Source of the DNA: Pyxicephalus adspersus
Lineage: Eukaryota; Chordata; Amphibia; Anura; Pyxicephalidae
Length of the DNA: 64,000 bases
Direction of reading: 5' to 3'
Assembly: GCF_032062135.1 (NCBI RefSeq)
Contig: NC_092859.1
Span: 47,473,494-47,537,493 of the forward strand
Positions 12,151 to 25,192 of this stretch are shown here, in pieces. The notes below the pieces were generated by a model, which ran no database searches, was not told where the DNA came from, and saw only the letters and a program-made list of their open reading frames with translations. Within the stretch, counting starts at the first letter, position 1; each line of letters opens with the position of its first letter. The position numbers were made by a program, and so were the translations under genes.

Positions 12151-12275
12151 CCTTGCCTTTTCAATGCCATATCATCCTGCTCTGACCACCAATATTGTAA
12201 CTCAGTAGGAGGAGCCCTCTCTGTTATTGGTGGTTAGAGCAGGGATATGATATTGTGAAGGCAAAAAGCCGGGCT
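12151..12275. repeat. Imperfect hairpin, probable foldback element
   Basis: The left arm (TTGCCTTTTCAATGCCATAT, CATCCTGCTCTGACCACCAA) is the near reverse complement of the right arm (TTATTGGTGGTTAGAGCAGG, GATATGATATTGTGAAGGCA), with arms of about 45 bp and a short loop near 12196-12221. Likely a remnant of a non-autonomous DNA transposon; the outer limits are not clear. Confidence 0.5.
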
Positions 12276-12605
12276 GGTCAAAAGATGCATAATGGTAACC
12301 AGGTAAAGGATTGATAGCTGGGCGAAATCAACTGTTTACACTGATTGTGTACCCATCAACCACCTTCACACTCATTTCATGTATCACTGTAGTCTTCCTG
12401 GTTTGTTTACACAGCAGTTAGAGGCATATTCCTTCCGTTCATTCTTTACCCCTCAGTGAGATCTAGGTTTTGCATACTTCCACCTAGCCCAGCCTCTGTG
12501 AAAAATAAAGAATAATTTGTTGAACATTTTCAAGTATCCATTTATTTTAAAGGATTCTCTTTTTATAAGCAATCATGGTGTGGCATATCTATTGTTATTA
12601 AACTG

Positions 12606-12690
12606 TTTTATATAGCGTCAAGATTTAGCAGCGCAGGAGAGTGTAGGACCCTGACCAGTAGAGCTTACAATCTATGGGAGAAAAGTAATA
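12606..12690 (+). repeat. Fragment of a frog-type interspersed repeat
   Basis: Contains TTTATATAGCGTCAAGATTT, AGCAGCGCAGGAGA, then GACCCTGACCAGTAGAGCTT and ACAATCTATGGG. The pattern (TATATAGCGC, then an AGCGCT motif, then a GTCCCTGTCCC-type motif, then GAGCTYACAATCTA) is one I associate with a very abundant amphibian repeat. The identification is from memory. Confidence 0.4.
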
Positions 12691-12699
12691 TTGGTAATT

Positions 12700-14460
12700 T
12701 TGACTATAGAATTGCAGATCCCCATATTACTGTTGGGGAAATATACAGTATTTGGACAACAATAAATGTACCATGCCCCAAATATGCATTGCAGGTTCTT
12801 TCTGTTGCATGTGTTTTAAATTAGTGATGAATTATTTTGCAGTGTTTGGTGAATATTACATTTTTTGCTTTATAACTATGCCCCTCATGGTATTTTACCC
12901 AAAACACTTCACTACAATGTACAATTTACTATTAGTATAATATGTAAAAATATTAACTGCCCATTTCACCTGAACAACTGTGTTATATTTTTTCAGCATG
13001 GGTCACTTTAAATGACTGACGTTGGTTGCTCAGACGTATTCCCAGATTGTGACGGACAAGGTATCTAAATTTAACTTGCCAATCGTGTAACATTTCTGAG
13101 TTATCATCTGCTCTTTTGTTGCAATGTCACAGAAATAGAAGACATCTTGATGAGAATGTGGTTGGCAGTATACAGGCTGAATGGTATTAAATAGAGGAAA
13201 AACACAAGTTTCAGCAAGTTCCATCCCAACTCCCAATCAAGTCCTGCATGTGTTAATTTGGACAAAGCAGGCAATCTGCCCTCTATTGATTCATACATCA
13301 AACTGTTGTTAGTCACATCAAGCGTCTGCAGACTTCACAAATTTAGGCAATGTTGGAAAAGCAAGAAATGCCGACACTGCAGAAAATCCTCTTTGGGCAG
13401 TTTATTTTATTTACACTGACTAGAGGAAATAATCGTGCATTTAAAATAGAATTACAAGGGCAAAGCCCATGGCAAAAAGAGACCATTTTTCATTATATCA
13501 TCCATTTTTATTCATGTACTGATGTCTATAAGAATTAGATTAAAGCTGGACTTTAGGCAAACAGAAAAGATGTACATAAATTAGCTGTTTTGTCTACCAG
13601 AGGACTGGTATTTTGTCTGTCCAGGTCTTGCTACACAGCTCAGTCCTTTTAGGCAAGTCAGAGAGACATGATGTTCTCTTCTTCAATTAATAAATCCTTA
13701 GAGGGTTTGTCCCTTCCATAGCCAGTGACCGGACAGTGAATAAACAAGCTGCAGATGGACTTCTCTGTGTGAATCTTCTCTCTCCTTTTATCAGCATGCT
13801 ACTTATCACATGGACTCTGCAGTATAGCTCCTTGTGCTGCTACGGCCACTCCCATTCTGAGCTCTGCTGTAAAAGAGAAGCTAATACTACCTGGTCATAT
13901 ATAAATACCTATTGATGTATTACTTAATACAGAGCTACAATAAGTACCCTTTGGTGGGAAAGAAACAGGTTGGCTATGGTAAGGCCATAATGCTGTTTCT
14001 AGGAATGGTTTCCAAGGTGTCTTTTGCTTTGCACAGTGCTAATATTCTAGCATATTTCTATCATAGGTGGATTGGAAGCAAATGTGTAGGTAGGCATTGA
14101 TAGCAATGCACAAGATGGATCTTATCTATGGGTATGTAGGTGACAGTTTCACATGTGATATTTAGGAATATTATTTCTGAGCATTTAGGAATATTGTCAT
14201 GGTATTATACAGTTGCATGTTCATCAGACTGATTACTGGAAGGCTGTGAGAAGGTTTCCTGAACTGGAAGTAAGACAGCAAGGTATGGCCAATATGGTAA
14301 GTTGTTTGACGTCTTGTTGTGGTCAGCAATGGCCAGAGATACCACATTCTTACAGTTTAAAAATATTCTTTGTTTAAAAAATTTTACAATATGTTTATTA
14401 CTACATCCTGTAATATTATGAGATGTAAAATCTATGCAATTAAACCAATTTATCTAAGGA

Positions 14461-14502
<42 letters not shown>

Positions 14503-17500
14503 TTATTTTTTTAAGTTAGTATTTTCCAAGGCAGATGGAGCTCATGTCTCCATGTTACATGTTTTTGGGTATCCTTAGTTCTTGCAGAGAGCAAAGTTCA
14601 AGCTTATGTTTTCAGTAAAAGATATATATCCTGGAAAGTGAGAAATTAAAGAAGTGAGGCTTAATGTCTCTAATCACACTGTGCTTTCTCTCACCAAGGT
14701 TTTAGGAATTCCCTGCCATTTGTGTAATATTTTAATACATTGTAGATCATGGTGATAATTAGCTGGCTGGCTAACTTATGTGTTTTGTGTTTTGCGTTTT
14801 GTGTCAAGTAGTAAAAATGAGGGTAGGCCATTGGCATGGTGTAGTTGCTGTTTAGAACATGAGAGAGGCTGAACAGCCAAGATTTAGTAGGTAATAATGT
14901 ACATATATGTATTTATGCTAATAATAATGTACATATATGTATTAGTTGTTAATATCTAGTACTAGTTGGTTATATACAATTGGACTTGTTCTGTAATGTC
15001 AAGGATGTTTTTGCTTCTCCAATTGTATAGGTAGCTGTTCTGAGTTACCTATACCATTAATTGAATATATTAAAACCTTTAAGACACATTTAGTGTAGCA
15101 GGGTTACTTTAAGAATTTGAAGTATATTCTGTATAGTTCTGGATCTGCTGCGTAAGTGACACCTGTGCAGGTACAGCCAACCTATGCTCTGATTCACCAC
15201 CTTTGTGGCCTGAAAAATATTTTGGTGCCTCAGCAGACAATTAGGTTTAAATAGGTGTAGAGCTGGGTGGGGAGATTGGAGGGAATAAAGGAATCACTGA
15301 AACCATGGAATACTGACAGAGTGAAGGAACACTCTCTGAGACCTGGCTTGGCTGAGACCTGAAACTAAAAACAGGATCACTCAGGAGCATTAAATGTGGA
15401 AATTCAACATAAGAGACAAGGTCACACTGGCATGGACATAATATTTCCCCTGTGAGAAAGTCATTTGTACTTAGACTGTAATATACTGTAAACAAGTAGA
15501 CTATTGATGTTCTGCTGCCCTCACTCTCTGTCCTATGTGTGTTGGACTTTACAAAAAACCTTAAAAAATGAAGATCTTTATCACCTTTTTTTTAGAGGTC
15601 CATGATAATACCATTGCCTACTAGGGCTGAGCAGGTCTAAATCAGAAAACACTTGGCTCCAATGATGCCAGGCATGATTTTAGACAAAATAGGGCCCCGG
15701 GGAAATATGAAATGGAGTCCTTAAATGCATAGCATTTCAGCTTTCTGCAAACCCTGCCATTTTGTCAGTTACGGCCCTGAAGAAGGTGCTGACCCCGAGT
15801 AACTTGCTTTACCCTAAAACTGTTTGTACATGGTGCAGTGCTATTTTCCCCGCTTTGCTCTTAGTAGGCCAGTCAGCATATTGTACAAGCATAATTTAAT
15901 TACTTGTATTATAGGAATTAAAACTAATTTCCAATGTATTGAACTACATAACATATTTTATCTACTGATTGTAACAAAAGCATATCTAAAAATATCTTTT
16001 TATAGTAGCCTGGAGTTCTTCCTTAACTGGTTTGCATAAAAGACTTCTAAGCCATCAGTTCACAGACGGATTTGGATAAAAAAATGGGAGGTAATGACAA
16101 TTAAACAAATTAGCTCATCAAGTTGGACTTAATTCCGAATTGTATGTCTATAATGCACGGTGTTAGAAGTTAGAACTAATTCACCATCTGCCAGTTCCAT
16201 ACTGTTCCTACAGATTGTCCTAAATGCTTGCAAGCATACAAGCTGGCAGAACTTTTTTCTTTAAACTTAGGTCAATTTTCCAACTAGTATTAAAGTGAAC
16301 CAGTCATAATAGATAAATGGGTGTTCACTTTGTTGACCCAATGGCTTCAGTGGTTATTTACTGATTCAGAAGTAGTCAGATCAGGAATTTAAAAAATAAT
16401 TATCTGTAGGCTTAGTTAAATCGAACAACCAACATACCATATAACATATGGTATAACCATATACCACAACATAGTGAAAGTGTGCAGAACCAGGGACTGA
16501 CATAGGGAGATGCAGAGTGTGCAGTTGCACAAGGGCCCCAGGACCTCCTTAGCCAACTAGGGCCCCACAGCCAAAGCTTGACCTGTGGCATTAATTGCAA
16601 TGCACAGTGGTTCTCCCTTTTCCCCCCACTACAGACATTGCACAAGGATTTCTTGCACAGCCGCACTGACAGAAGTATCCAGGCAATGCAGCTGAGCACA
16701 GAGAACACTCGCTCCCCTGCTTTGCTGCTGCACTATTGCACTCAAGCACAGCCAAATGTTGAACATCTGTATGGGTAGGAACAATTGACAGTTCTGTCAG
16801 TTCATTTCACCCATCCAGATTTCCTACTTTTGTTTTTAGTTCTGGGTCAGTCAGTGGGTGGGGGCAATAGACTGGATAAAGAGGTGGTAGTGCTTGGAGG
16901 TAGGCCAGTGGAGGCGTGGAGGTGGGTGTTGGGTAAGGGCCCACTGTTGTCAACATCTGCCAATTATAGAGAATGCAAACAATTTTTTCAAATCCCAGGA
17001 CAGCCCTGCTGCATTGAGGACATTTGTGGAATATGCCAAATTGCACATTTAAACACAAAAATATTAGGAGTTAAGTGTTGGTTTTTGCACCACATGACGT
17101 TCTCCATAATCCGTGTCTGCCTTTTTTTAAAAATTCCGAAACAAGCAAGAAAAAATATTTTCAACATGCTTTTCTTTTTTTTTGCTGCCAAATGATTCAC
17201 AAGATATTGATACCATGGCAGATATATACCACGTAGGGCCTTGTGCAAAGATAACTTTTTGATACCTTTCATGTTTAATGTACAATACAGTCTTTTGCAT
17301 ACTGTCACTGGGTAGAGTTGTGTCTTCATCGGAAGCTTACTGTGCCTGCAAAAAAAACATCCTATTTTGCTTATGTACCCTCCATGATCTCACCCCTCCT
17401 ACCTCCTGTGGCTTCCATTGGCACAAATTAGGCTATCCCAGGTTGAGATCAGTAGAAAAGGTGGGGTCATGTGCAAATTCAGTATTTACAGAAAAAAAGC

Positions 17501-18130
17501 AAGGCTTGCATGTATCTTGCTATATCTTAGGATCTATTATCAATGTGACATGTACTTTTAATGGTAGTCTCTGCTTATACATTTTTTCAAAATATGATTA
17601 GTTTAAATAGTCCAGGGTTATGACAGTTTAAATACAACCTAAAGTGGAATGAAGCCCCCCCCCCCCTGCTCCATCACCAGTGCCTACCACTTTACACAGT
17701 GTTCTGGTTTTAGGCCAGAATGATGTAACTCCAGCTCATGTGCACAGGAGTTCATTCATTGCCTGCACCCAGGTTTACCAGGTCTGCGTAATGGAGTTCT
17801 GCTTTAGGAAAATTCTTTTTTATTTTATATGTTAGAATTTGACGTAACAGTAGAAAAAATAACTCCTATTACATTTTAGTTATATTTGCACCATTGTGTG
17901 CTGAGCTGTCTCCCTGTTGCTCTGCCAGACAATTTTGTATTCTACAATAATTTTTTGAAACCACATTCAACCTACCAAGCACACTGCAAGAAACTGGTGC
18001 CATATCTCCTTTTCCAACAGACAATCGACAACCTATATTTGGGACAGAAGCAATTGATCCCAGGTTCCCAATTGCTGGCAGCTTACCAGAAGCTCAGCCT
18101 CTTGCACTGCAGAGTTAGTACCCAAGGAAC
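12700..18130. other. Gene-poor stretch
   Basis: No supported coding exon or bounded element. It holds a (TA)n microsatellite at about 14466-14498, a near-duplicate AATAATGTACATATATGTAT pair at about 14893-14940, and a poly-C run at about 17647-17657. ORFs of 80-136 codons at 16.4-17.6 kb occur on both strands with overlapping frames and no recognisable domain. Confidence 0.45.
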
Positions 18131-18149
18131 CAGTGTTTGCAGATTTTAA

Positions 18150-18320
18150 AGCAGGCAGCGGTTAGTTGTACTGAACCGTTCACTGGCATCCTAATTCATT
18201 CTCTATTGGCATGACATAGGTAGATACTACATGTAGCAACTTCCATAAGGCAGCAGTTTACTGGCATGATAAAACGGTAACCACACTGCAACCTCACCAC
18301 CAATCTCAGCATAGTCTTAA
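18150..18320 (+). repeat. Dispersed repeat shared with 23.65-23.9 kb
   Basis: Shares, in order, GGCAGCAGTTTACTGGCATG, ACACTGCAACCTCACCACCA and ATCTCAGCATAG with the segment ending near 23,905 (ACAGCAGTTCACTGGATGAG, CACTGCAACCTCATTACCAA, TCTAAACATAG). Likely two copies of one non-coding repeat. Ends are not defined. Confidence 0.45.
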
Positions 18321-18929
18321 TGGATTTAAAAATGTATTTGTTTAGTCCTAAATATTAGTTAAATATATACATTCCATTTAGGAGATATATGTCTGTGTCT
18401 GTGTCCATGCCAGATGCCAACATCATTCCTGCTACTGACATTGCTGTGCTTAACTATCCTTTTTGAGAGAGAAAAACATTAGTTATGAACTTGGATATTG
18501 TGTTTTTGTGCATTTAGAGTACTGCTTGTAATTAACTTGTTTTTACTTAACTGTGGCTTTTTAGGCTAGTTGTGAACTGATTTAATATTCCACTGTCATT
18601 CAAAAATTATCATTGACATTCACAAACTTCATATTGAAGCCTGCAGATTTTTCACACTGACTTTCCAAACTGTTTGCAGACATTTCATTTTAGATATTTT
18701 GTGTTGACATCCATGCCTACTGTGTGCAATCCTTCAAATCCAGGCTAAAAGAATATTTGCCTGAGGCACATTATTGGTCTGGTATTGCTAGGGTCTGTAT
18801 AGGAGAGGTTTAAAGAGGATTTATAGTCACAGCTGTAACTACAAAGAAAAACAATTTTAACACAGAAACATTTTCTGTCTGAGAAGAAAACTTTTATTGG
18901 TAGTATTTAATAAAATAAGATACAGTACA

Positions 18930-19260
18930 GGTTCAAAAATCTGACAACCTCCGGACCTGAGGTGTGCCTGATTTTTGAAAATTCCGGATTTCTAAAGGTT
19001 ATATATGCTGTATATATTTTAAAAAAATTAAATGACACTAAAGGAAAAGCAAATGAAATTTTAATGTTCAACTAAATAAAACAGTTTTACAGAATTTTAG
19101 TTCAACTAAACAAAATAGTGCCTCAGAATTTTAATCATTACTGTACCCTCCAAAAGAAGCTAAACAGCAGATAGGCTGTCAGGATGATCATCTTCATGAC
19201 TGACAGTAACAGCATCCTCAGCAACAGGAACAGCTTCATTTTATGGAGGAAAAGCAAGAC
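18930..19260 (-). mobile_element. Possible pogo/Tigger-like transposon 3' fragment
   Basis: The outer sequence TACAGTACAGGTTCAAAAAT followed by a CCGGATTTCT-type stretch resembles ends of pogo/Tigger-like elements next to a TA. Reading the minus strand near 19,250-19,150 gives a short acidic peptide (EAVPVAEDAVTVSHEDDHPD) ending soon after at a stop, plausible as a transposase C-terminus. The call rests on weak resemblance. A short non-transposon repeat is the alternative. Confidence 0.3.
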
Positions 19261-21020
19261 CTAACAGCTGATTCTGGAGTACAGCACCATCAAAACATAA
19301 TCAGCATAAAAAATTTTGACCCATTAAACAGAAAACTGGTGAATTTTCTTAACAACAATGTACAAAACTATCTCCTCACGATTCTGATTCTAATAACATT
19401 TTTAGACCGATCACAATATTATTCCTATTGTGGTGTTTTGTTGTTATTTTTTTTTTTTTTAGAATTAGAGATGAACAGATCCTAAAAATGGATCCCTATA
19501 TTGCCCCATGTTTCTAAATCTAAAGTTGACCAAATAAACCAGTCCTATTGATTTCCACTCATTTTAATCCTTGAGAAAAAAAAATCAGAATTCTGACGCA
19601 ACACAGATTTTTGGACTATTGCAATCAAACTTGGTCAGAGTTGGAATTTTACAGTTCCGAGTACCTCTAGTCACAGCTGGATGTTATGTCACACCTAGTT
19701 CAGGAAAGAGGCAGATTTGTAAAATGTTTTATGAGTTTAGTTGGTAAGCATTGCAAATAGATTTTGTTTTGTTGTGTTTTACATGTATTCTTCTTGACAC
19801 GGGTTAGTGTGGTAATTATTGATTGTGATGATAGTTGTGTATGTGGATTTATTTTATTTAAGTCATGGGCATATACAATATTATTCACTACCATCTACAG
19901 ACCACAAAGACACCATTTCCGATATTTTGAATTTCCTTGTCATTGGGTAATGAATCACGAGTATCATGTTACATAAAAATACATACAGAGATTTCTTTAT
20001 TCTAAAACAGATTCTATTTATTTTGGATCTTACTGTAGAAAACTTTTTGCATTTAAAAAAGAAACTACATTATTTGCATCTATAAATGTGTATTTATTAC
20101 CTTGAAACACTATGCAGAAAAATTATATTCATAAATAAAAAGGTAACATTTTGCCAATAAAGTTAAGAAAGTAAAAAGTTGAGCTTATGTTTACCTTGGG
20201 TTATAGAGCATAATGTTCCTATCCAGTTATGAAATGATTCCACTTATTTAGCTATGTACCCTTTCAGGTATATAATTAACTTGCATAATGGAAGAGAAAT
20301 GGAATCAATCATAACTGCGCAGAAACTTGTGATATAATTATTCATATACTGCAGGCAAAGTACAAACACATCAACTTAACTGTCTACTGCCTCCACCGAG
20401 CCTCAAACATGCAGTCATTTATTACATAGAGCTTATGAAGAATTCAGAGTAAGCGTTGTGGTTACTATGGGACTTTCTGTACCTAATATATTTATTTTTC
20501 TGTAACCCATTTTACATGAGTTTTAATTTGCATACATTTTCTAATTCTGTGCTGTTCAAGACAGCTTTCATATTATTTCTGCAGTTTCATCCCAGTAGCC
20601 CAATGCAGCTTTCATCTTCCTCTGAGCTACCTTACCCTAGCTAGATTTTTTAATTAATTTTATCTTTTAGGTTTTAAAAATAAATAAAGAAAAAATAGTG
20701 AATGCCATGAACCAAACAAAATAAGAAGGGGAATTTAAACACTGGTATAAAATACAAAAGGCTACATTACCTGAGTGCATGTGATAATATATATTATCAA
20801 TACATTTAAAATTTTATCTAAATGAATTTTCAAATTTACTGTTGACCATGATTGTCAGGTTACCATAGGTTTCATCCCACAGGCAGCCAACAGTCCCAAT
20901 TGCAGAGGCCAGTCTCATTTCTAAAATCCCTCAAGTAAATGAGAGATATTTGAGGTCTTTCACTGCAGTGTTAGCATACATTTTCCTTTCATGGCGGAGC
21001 TCCAGCTTCATTTACTAAGG
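19260..21020. other. AT-rich stretch without recognised features
   Basis: Only short unsupported ORFs and homopolymer tracts (for example the T run at about 19447-19461). Confidence 0.45.
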
Positions 21021-21031
21021 TGAATTGGGAG

Positions 21032-21595
21032 TAAGGTAGAGCGAGAATGCCTCGGGCATTCTCACGAAAATGTCCTCGACCTTCCAATGGTTCCGCAAAA
21101 TTTCGGCGAACCAATTTCGCAAAACCATCGTAAAAGGAATTTAAAACAGGAGGAGTCCCAGAGCTGTTTACAATCCCCTGGGCACTAGAGGGGATCGCAC
21201 TCTCTTCTCAATAAATGCAGCCACAGCTGCAATCATCGAGAAGATGCTCGGCAAAGGAGAACCTCCTGACATTGTAATGTAACTATCTCTTCCAAATAAT
21301 ACATTTGTTACAAATACAAATGTATCATTTGTAAGAGATACTTATATTACTGTCAGGAGGTTCTTCTGTGCTGGGCACCTTCTCAATGATTGCAGCTGTG
21401 GCTGCATTTATTGAGAAGAGTGTGCTATCCCCGGGGCACTAGAGGGTAATTAACCTCTAGTGCCTGGGGATCACAGAGGAATTCCAGGTGAATTCTCAAT
21501 GAATCAGAAGGCCGTTCTGGCTTACATTTTCGGTAAGCGCCAAAGGCCCCATTCGCAGAGAGATCGAACGTAATCTTCTCGCCAGCTCATCCCTA
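21032..21595 (+). mobile_element. hAT-type foldback element with perfect 8-bp TSD
   Basis: 564 bp flanked by identical 8-mers ATTGGGAG at 21024-21031 and 21596-21603. The left end reads TAAGGTAGAGCGAGAATGCC and the right end, reverse-complemented, TAGGGATGAGCTGGCGAGAA; both fit the YARNG start typical of hAT termini. The interior is a long hairpin: AGGAGGTTCTCCTTTGCCGA-type sequence and the ACTAGAGGGGATCGCACTCT block are mirrored around about 21,300. There is no ORF, so mobilisation would need a transposase in trans. Truncated relatives lie at about 30853 and 33189. Confidence 0.85.
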
Positions 21596-21789
21596 ATTGG
21601 GAGCAGTAGAAGGCAGTAACCACTATTTGTTTAAGGAGTCTGGGAATGCTTGGGTATATGTGTTTCCATCTTGCAAAGCAGTGCATTTTTTTGCACTTTT
21701 TTCCCACAGGTTGTTGCCCCATTGGCCCTATAGCCTTGAATTTCAACTGCATGACTCAGGTAACTGCATGACTCAAGAATAAATACCAA

Positions 21790-22215
21790 CAATGATATTA
21801 AATAATAATACCAATAAAAAACCCTGCCTCCACCGCAAAGCCCCACCGGCTCGAGAACGAATACACTACCTTCAGCCCCTCCTTAAACCACCCTCAATGT
21901 AGTCCCAATTAACCATACATCCCCCTGCCACACCAGCTTACAGATGCCCTCCAAAGACCCCAACCGCCATCCACCCTTAACTACCTTTCTACCTTCATGG
22001 GCAGATGGAAGGAAAGCTTGCTCCCTCTTCTTTCTAAAATTTTCCTTACTTCCTCTTTCCTCTCCCTTTTAACTCTTTTCTTCCCTTCCCCCTTTTTCAA
22101 ACTTTCGACCTATCCCTGAACCTCTCTCTTTGCCCTATCACAATCTCCCTTCCATTCTACTTCCTCTCTGCTTCCCCTTGCCCTCTGGTCATGTCTGCCT
22201 TTTGCCCATCTTCCT
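21790..22215 (+). repeat. C/T-rich retroelement-like fragment
   Basis: A pyrimidine-rich block with CCAAAGACCCCAACCGCC followed by a TTAACTACC-type stretch, resembling 41960-42010 (CCAAGACCCCAACCGCCTTG ... GAACTACCCC). The 22,010-22,190 part is almost pure C/T with purines interspersed. I infer a 3'-end fragment of the same element family as at 41.6-42.2 kb. Confidence 0.4.
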
Positions 22216-22298
22216 TGCTCAGCAGATCCAGGGAGTTCTTTTTACTGCTTATAAAGCATATTTAAGCATTTGGATCAAGACAGTATGGGAGCTTAGAG

Positions 22299-22439
22299 CC
22301 CATTGAAGAAAAAGAAGGAGCAGCCAGAAGCCTCCCAGGATGTATGACATCCAGTATGTATCCCGGGAGACTTCTGGCTGCTCCTTCTGTGCATACCCAA
22401 TCTCAGGCATACGCAGAAGGAGCCTTTTCTTCAATGGGG
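22299..22439. repeat. Nested hairpin repeat (CCCGGGAGRCTYCTGGCTGCTCC family)
   Basis: The outer arms CCCATTGAAGAAAAAGAAGG and its near complement ending TTTTCTTCAATGGGG enclose a second hairpin (AAGGAGCAGCCAGAAGCCTC versus GAGACTTCTGGCTGCTCCTT). The inner part recurs at 28827-28885 (GCATCCCGGGAGGCTCTTGG, CTGCTCCTTGTGC). A non-coding foldback element remnant. Confidence 0.6.
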
Positions 22440-22574
22440 TAAAAAAAAATTCAGATCCCATGCATGCACCGTCAATCTTCAATCCTTTTTTCCCCATATA
22501 GGGAAGGTCACGTGACTGGGCAGAAGATCACGTGGCAGGTAGGTACTGATACCTATTGCTATAGAGAGTGCTAC

Positions 22575-22945
22575 AGTCAAGGTACCTCAGTTGATATGCT
22601 AGACCTGCACTGGGAGGTGCATACTAAGTGTCTGCACTGGGAGATCTGTACTACAAAGGTCTATAATGGGTGGTCTGTAATAGGTCTGCACTGGGAGGTC
22701 TGTACTGAGAGGGTCTATACTTAGGGTGTGTACTGTGTGATCTGTAAAATGGGGTCTGGGAGGTGTACTCTGAGAGTCAGCACTAGGAGGTCTTTACTTG
22801 GGGTCTCTGCTGAATGTCTTTACTGAGGGGTTCTTTGTTGGAGGGTCTAAACTGAGTCTGCACTGGGTAGTGTATAATGAGGGGTCTGCACTGGGAGGTC
22901 TGCATTATAAGCCTACAATTGGGGTCTACACTTTCAGAGTTCTGT
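22575..22945 (+). repeat. Degenerate G/T-rich minisatellite
   Basis: Roughly twenty degenerate units of about 15-22 bp built on GGTCTGCACTGGGAGGTCTG, with variants such as GGGTCTATACTTAGGG and GGTCTTTACTTGGGGTCT. The strand asymmetry (G+T on +) is marked. Confidence 0.75.
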
Positions 22946-22949
22946 TGTA

Positions 22950-24500
22950 ATTGAAAAGTGCACTTAGTACAGTGCAATTGGACAGCTGTTTTGTAGAAAC
23001 CACAACATTAGTAGCAACACTTAATAGCAGTAACTTTGTCATTACTTACATATAACATTTATGTGGACACACAACCTTTTATATTGGCAGTTTTTCAGGT
23101 ATTATCTCTTCTTTAAAAAAGCCATGAAATATCAACTTTACCTGTGTTATTCTTTTAATACCCTGTGTATTGTAAATGACAAGTGCACATTTTAGTCCAT
23201 GATGATTACAAGGACATTTGCATTATGCTTCTGGTATTCGGTGCTACCTTTACAAATCAAATATTTTCTTTTTTATATGACATAATATAAAAAATAAAGC
23301 CACAGTATCCTCGTAAGACCTTATTTTCTTTTGCAATAGTCCTGCTATTAGGCTGCTCTTGGAAATGGTATAATTGATGTAAATGGATTTTTAATCAACC
23401 TCTTTTTCTTTTAAACACAATAGAATTAATTTAATTCACCACTATAACAAATATATTTATTAATATCAGATTTTCACAAACATATTAAAAAGGGTATAAA
23501 AGATTAAAATTGCATTTTTAAATAGTTACACTTTTCAATGGTATTTATAAATATGCCTGCTATGCTCTTGTTGTGGAGAAATAATTTGCTATTTTATAGA
23601 AATTCTTCCAGTATAAAATAACAGGACAATTGTAAAGACAAACATTTAGGCTAGGTTCAGACCTTTCTCAGGATTAAGCAATCAAGCACAATTCCTGGCG
23701 GCTGGCACCTTGCACCTGTCACTCACACCATAGGACTAGTTCTTAAAGAACCAAGCTCTGCAGATCTGACAGCGAGCCTCTATTTATTCTCTATGGGGTT
23801 GCTGTGAGTAAAAGTTACCTGTAGCCCTTCCCCAAGACAGCAGTTCACTGGATGAGCAGGTGGAAGCATCACTGCAACCTCATTACCAATCTAAACATAG
23901 CTTAAAAAAATCCATATTTCACAAGGAAATAAATGGGAGTCCAATTTCAAAGCAAAATTTCCCCATAGATCCTATAAATTTCAAACAATAGTCCATCCAA
24001 TCATGAAGCTTTTTATATAAGAAAAAAGAGGCCACTGCAGTGGTCAGGTTTCTTCAAAGTTTCTTCAATGCTAATAGGTGATTTAAGAGGAACTTGATGC
24101 TCTAATGAGAAAAAAAGGAAAATAACCTTACCAAGATAAAACAAAATCAGTGTAGGAAACTTGTACAGAAAAAATGCACAGACTTTTACAATATATCAGA
24201 AGTAATTATATCTTTTCTCTCACAAAAGAATAAATAAATTTGACATAACTCCTTTTTTATTCTAACCATATGTGCCAATAACATAGCAATAAATTCCCCA
24301 TTTCGATAATAAACATATTCAGCAAAATCCATTTTTCTAACTGCTTTCCTATTATTCCAAAGATCGAATAACCTCCTCAAATGGAGCAGCTAAATAAATA
24401 TATGGTTTTATATTATGACCTGACTCTTTCTATACCTGCATCAACTAAGGAATGTTCCTTCTGTTTAGTCAGTTGTTGAAATGTGGTTATAAGATAGACA
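22950..24500. other. AT-rich stretch with one dispersed repeat
   Basis: Mostly AT-rich without coding support. About 23646-23905 is the second copy of the repeat at 18150-18320. Confidence 0.4.
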
Positions 24501-24506
24501 AAAGTC

Positions 24507-24624
24507 ATTTGCTATTTGTTAACAAATGTTTTGAATCCTGGACCAGATCCATTCTAGGTTTTCTGGATCACCCAGGTTTACTGATGAAAGTGTATCTTCT
24601 GCAGAGATTTATTAAATCAAGCCC
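24507..24624 (+). mobile_element. Foldback MITE, right-half copy
   Basis: Starts near the centre of the family palindrome (CATTTGCTATTTGTTAACAA) and continues through TGAATCCTGGACCAGATCCA and TACTGATGAAAGTGTATCTT to ATTTATTAAATCAAGCCC. The left arm is absent. Confidence 0.65.
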
Positions 24625-25192
24625 TAAGTTGCTATTGCTCAAAAGGTCTGCCTGATGAGACATACAGAACAGTATCAGTGTTCCCCTGATATTTTTGGGA
24701 GGAAATTTTCCTCCTGTGTTCCTTGGATACTCACACATCATTTGGAATATGGCTTTGGTTTCTGCAATAACCAAAGAACCAGATCCACAAAAAGTGCTAA
24801 AACAATTTATGACAACCTTTGACCAATAATCATCACCATGGGCGGGGTTGCGCACCCCTATATAAAGCTGTAAAATAATTTTAATGAACACAGATAAAAT
24901 ACAAAACAATGTTTATCTTGAGCAAGCATGTTTCTACATGTAAATACAGGATACCTTGTTGCCTCCCCCCACATCCTAAGTCTGCTATAAATATTTGTAC
25001 ATAATTGCTGAAATTAAGGTAAATTCCAAATATCTGCACAAGTTGTATTTGCCATTCATTACACAACTGCATTTATTTGTTTTTAATATCTACCTACTCA
25101 GAGTTATCTGAGTTTCAGTATAGTAAACTCTACCCAAATTTTAATTTAAATTTAGTGTAGGATCTGTTTTCTTTTGCATGGTATGATGTGGA

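Noticed and set aside
16412..17601. Overlapping ORFs of 83-136 codons on both strands
   Set aside because: Mutually overlapping frames, no recognisable domain, no consistent splice sites.
18720..18760. tRNA-like TTCAAATCC box
   Set aside because: No matching A box or cloverleaf could be formed around it.
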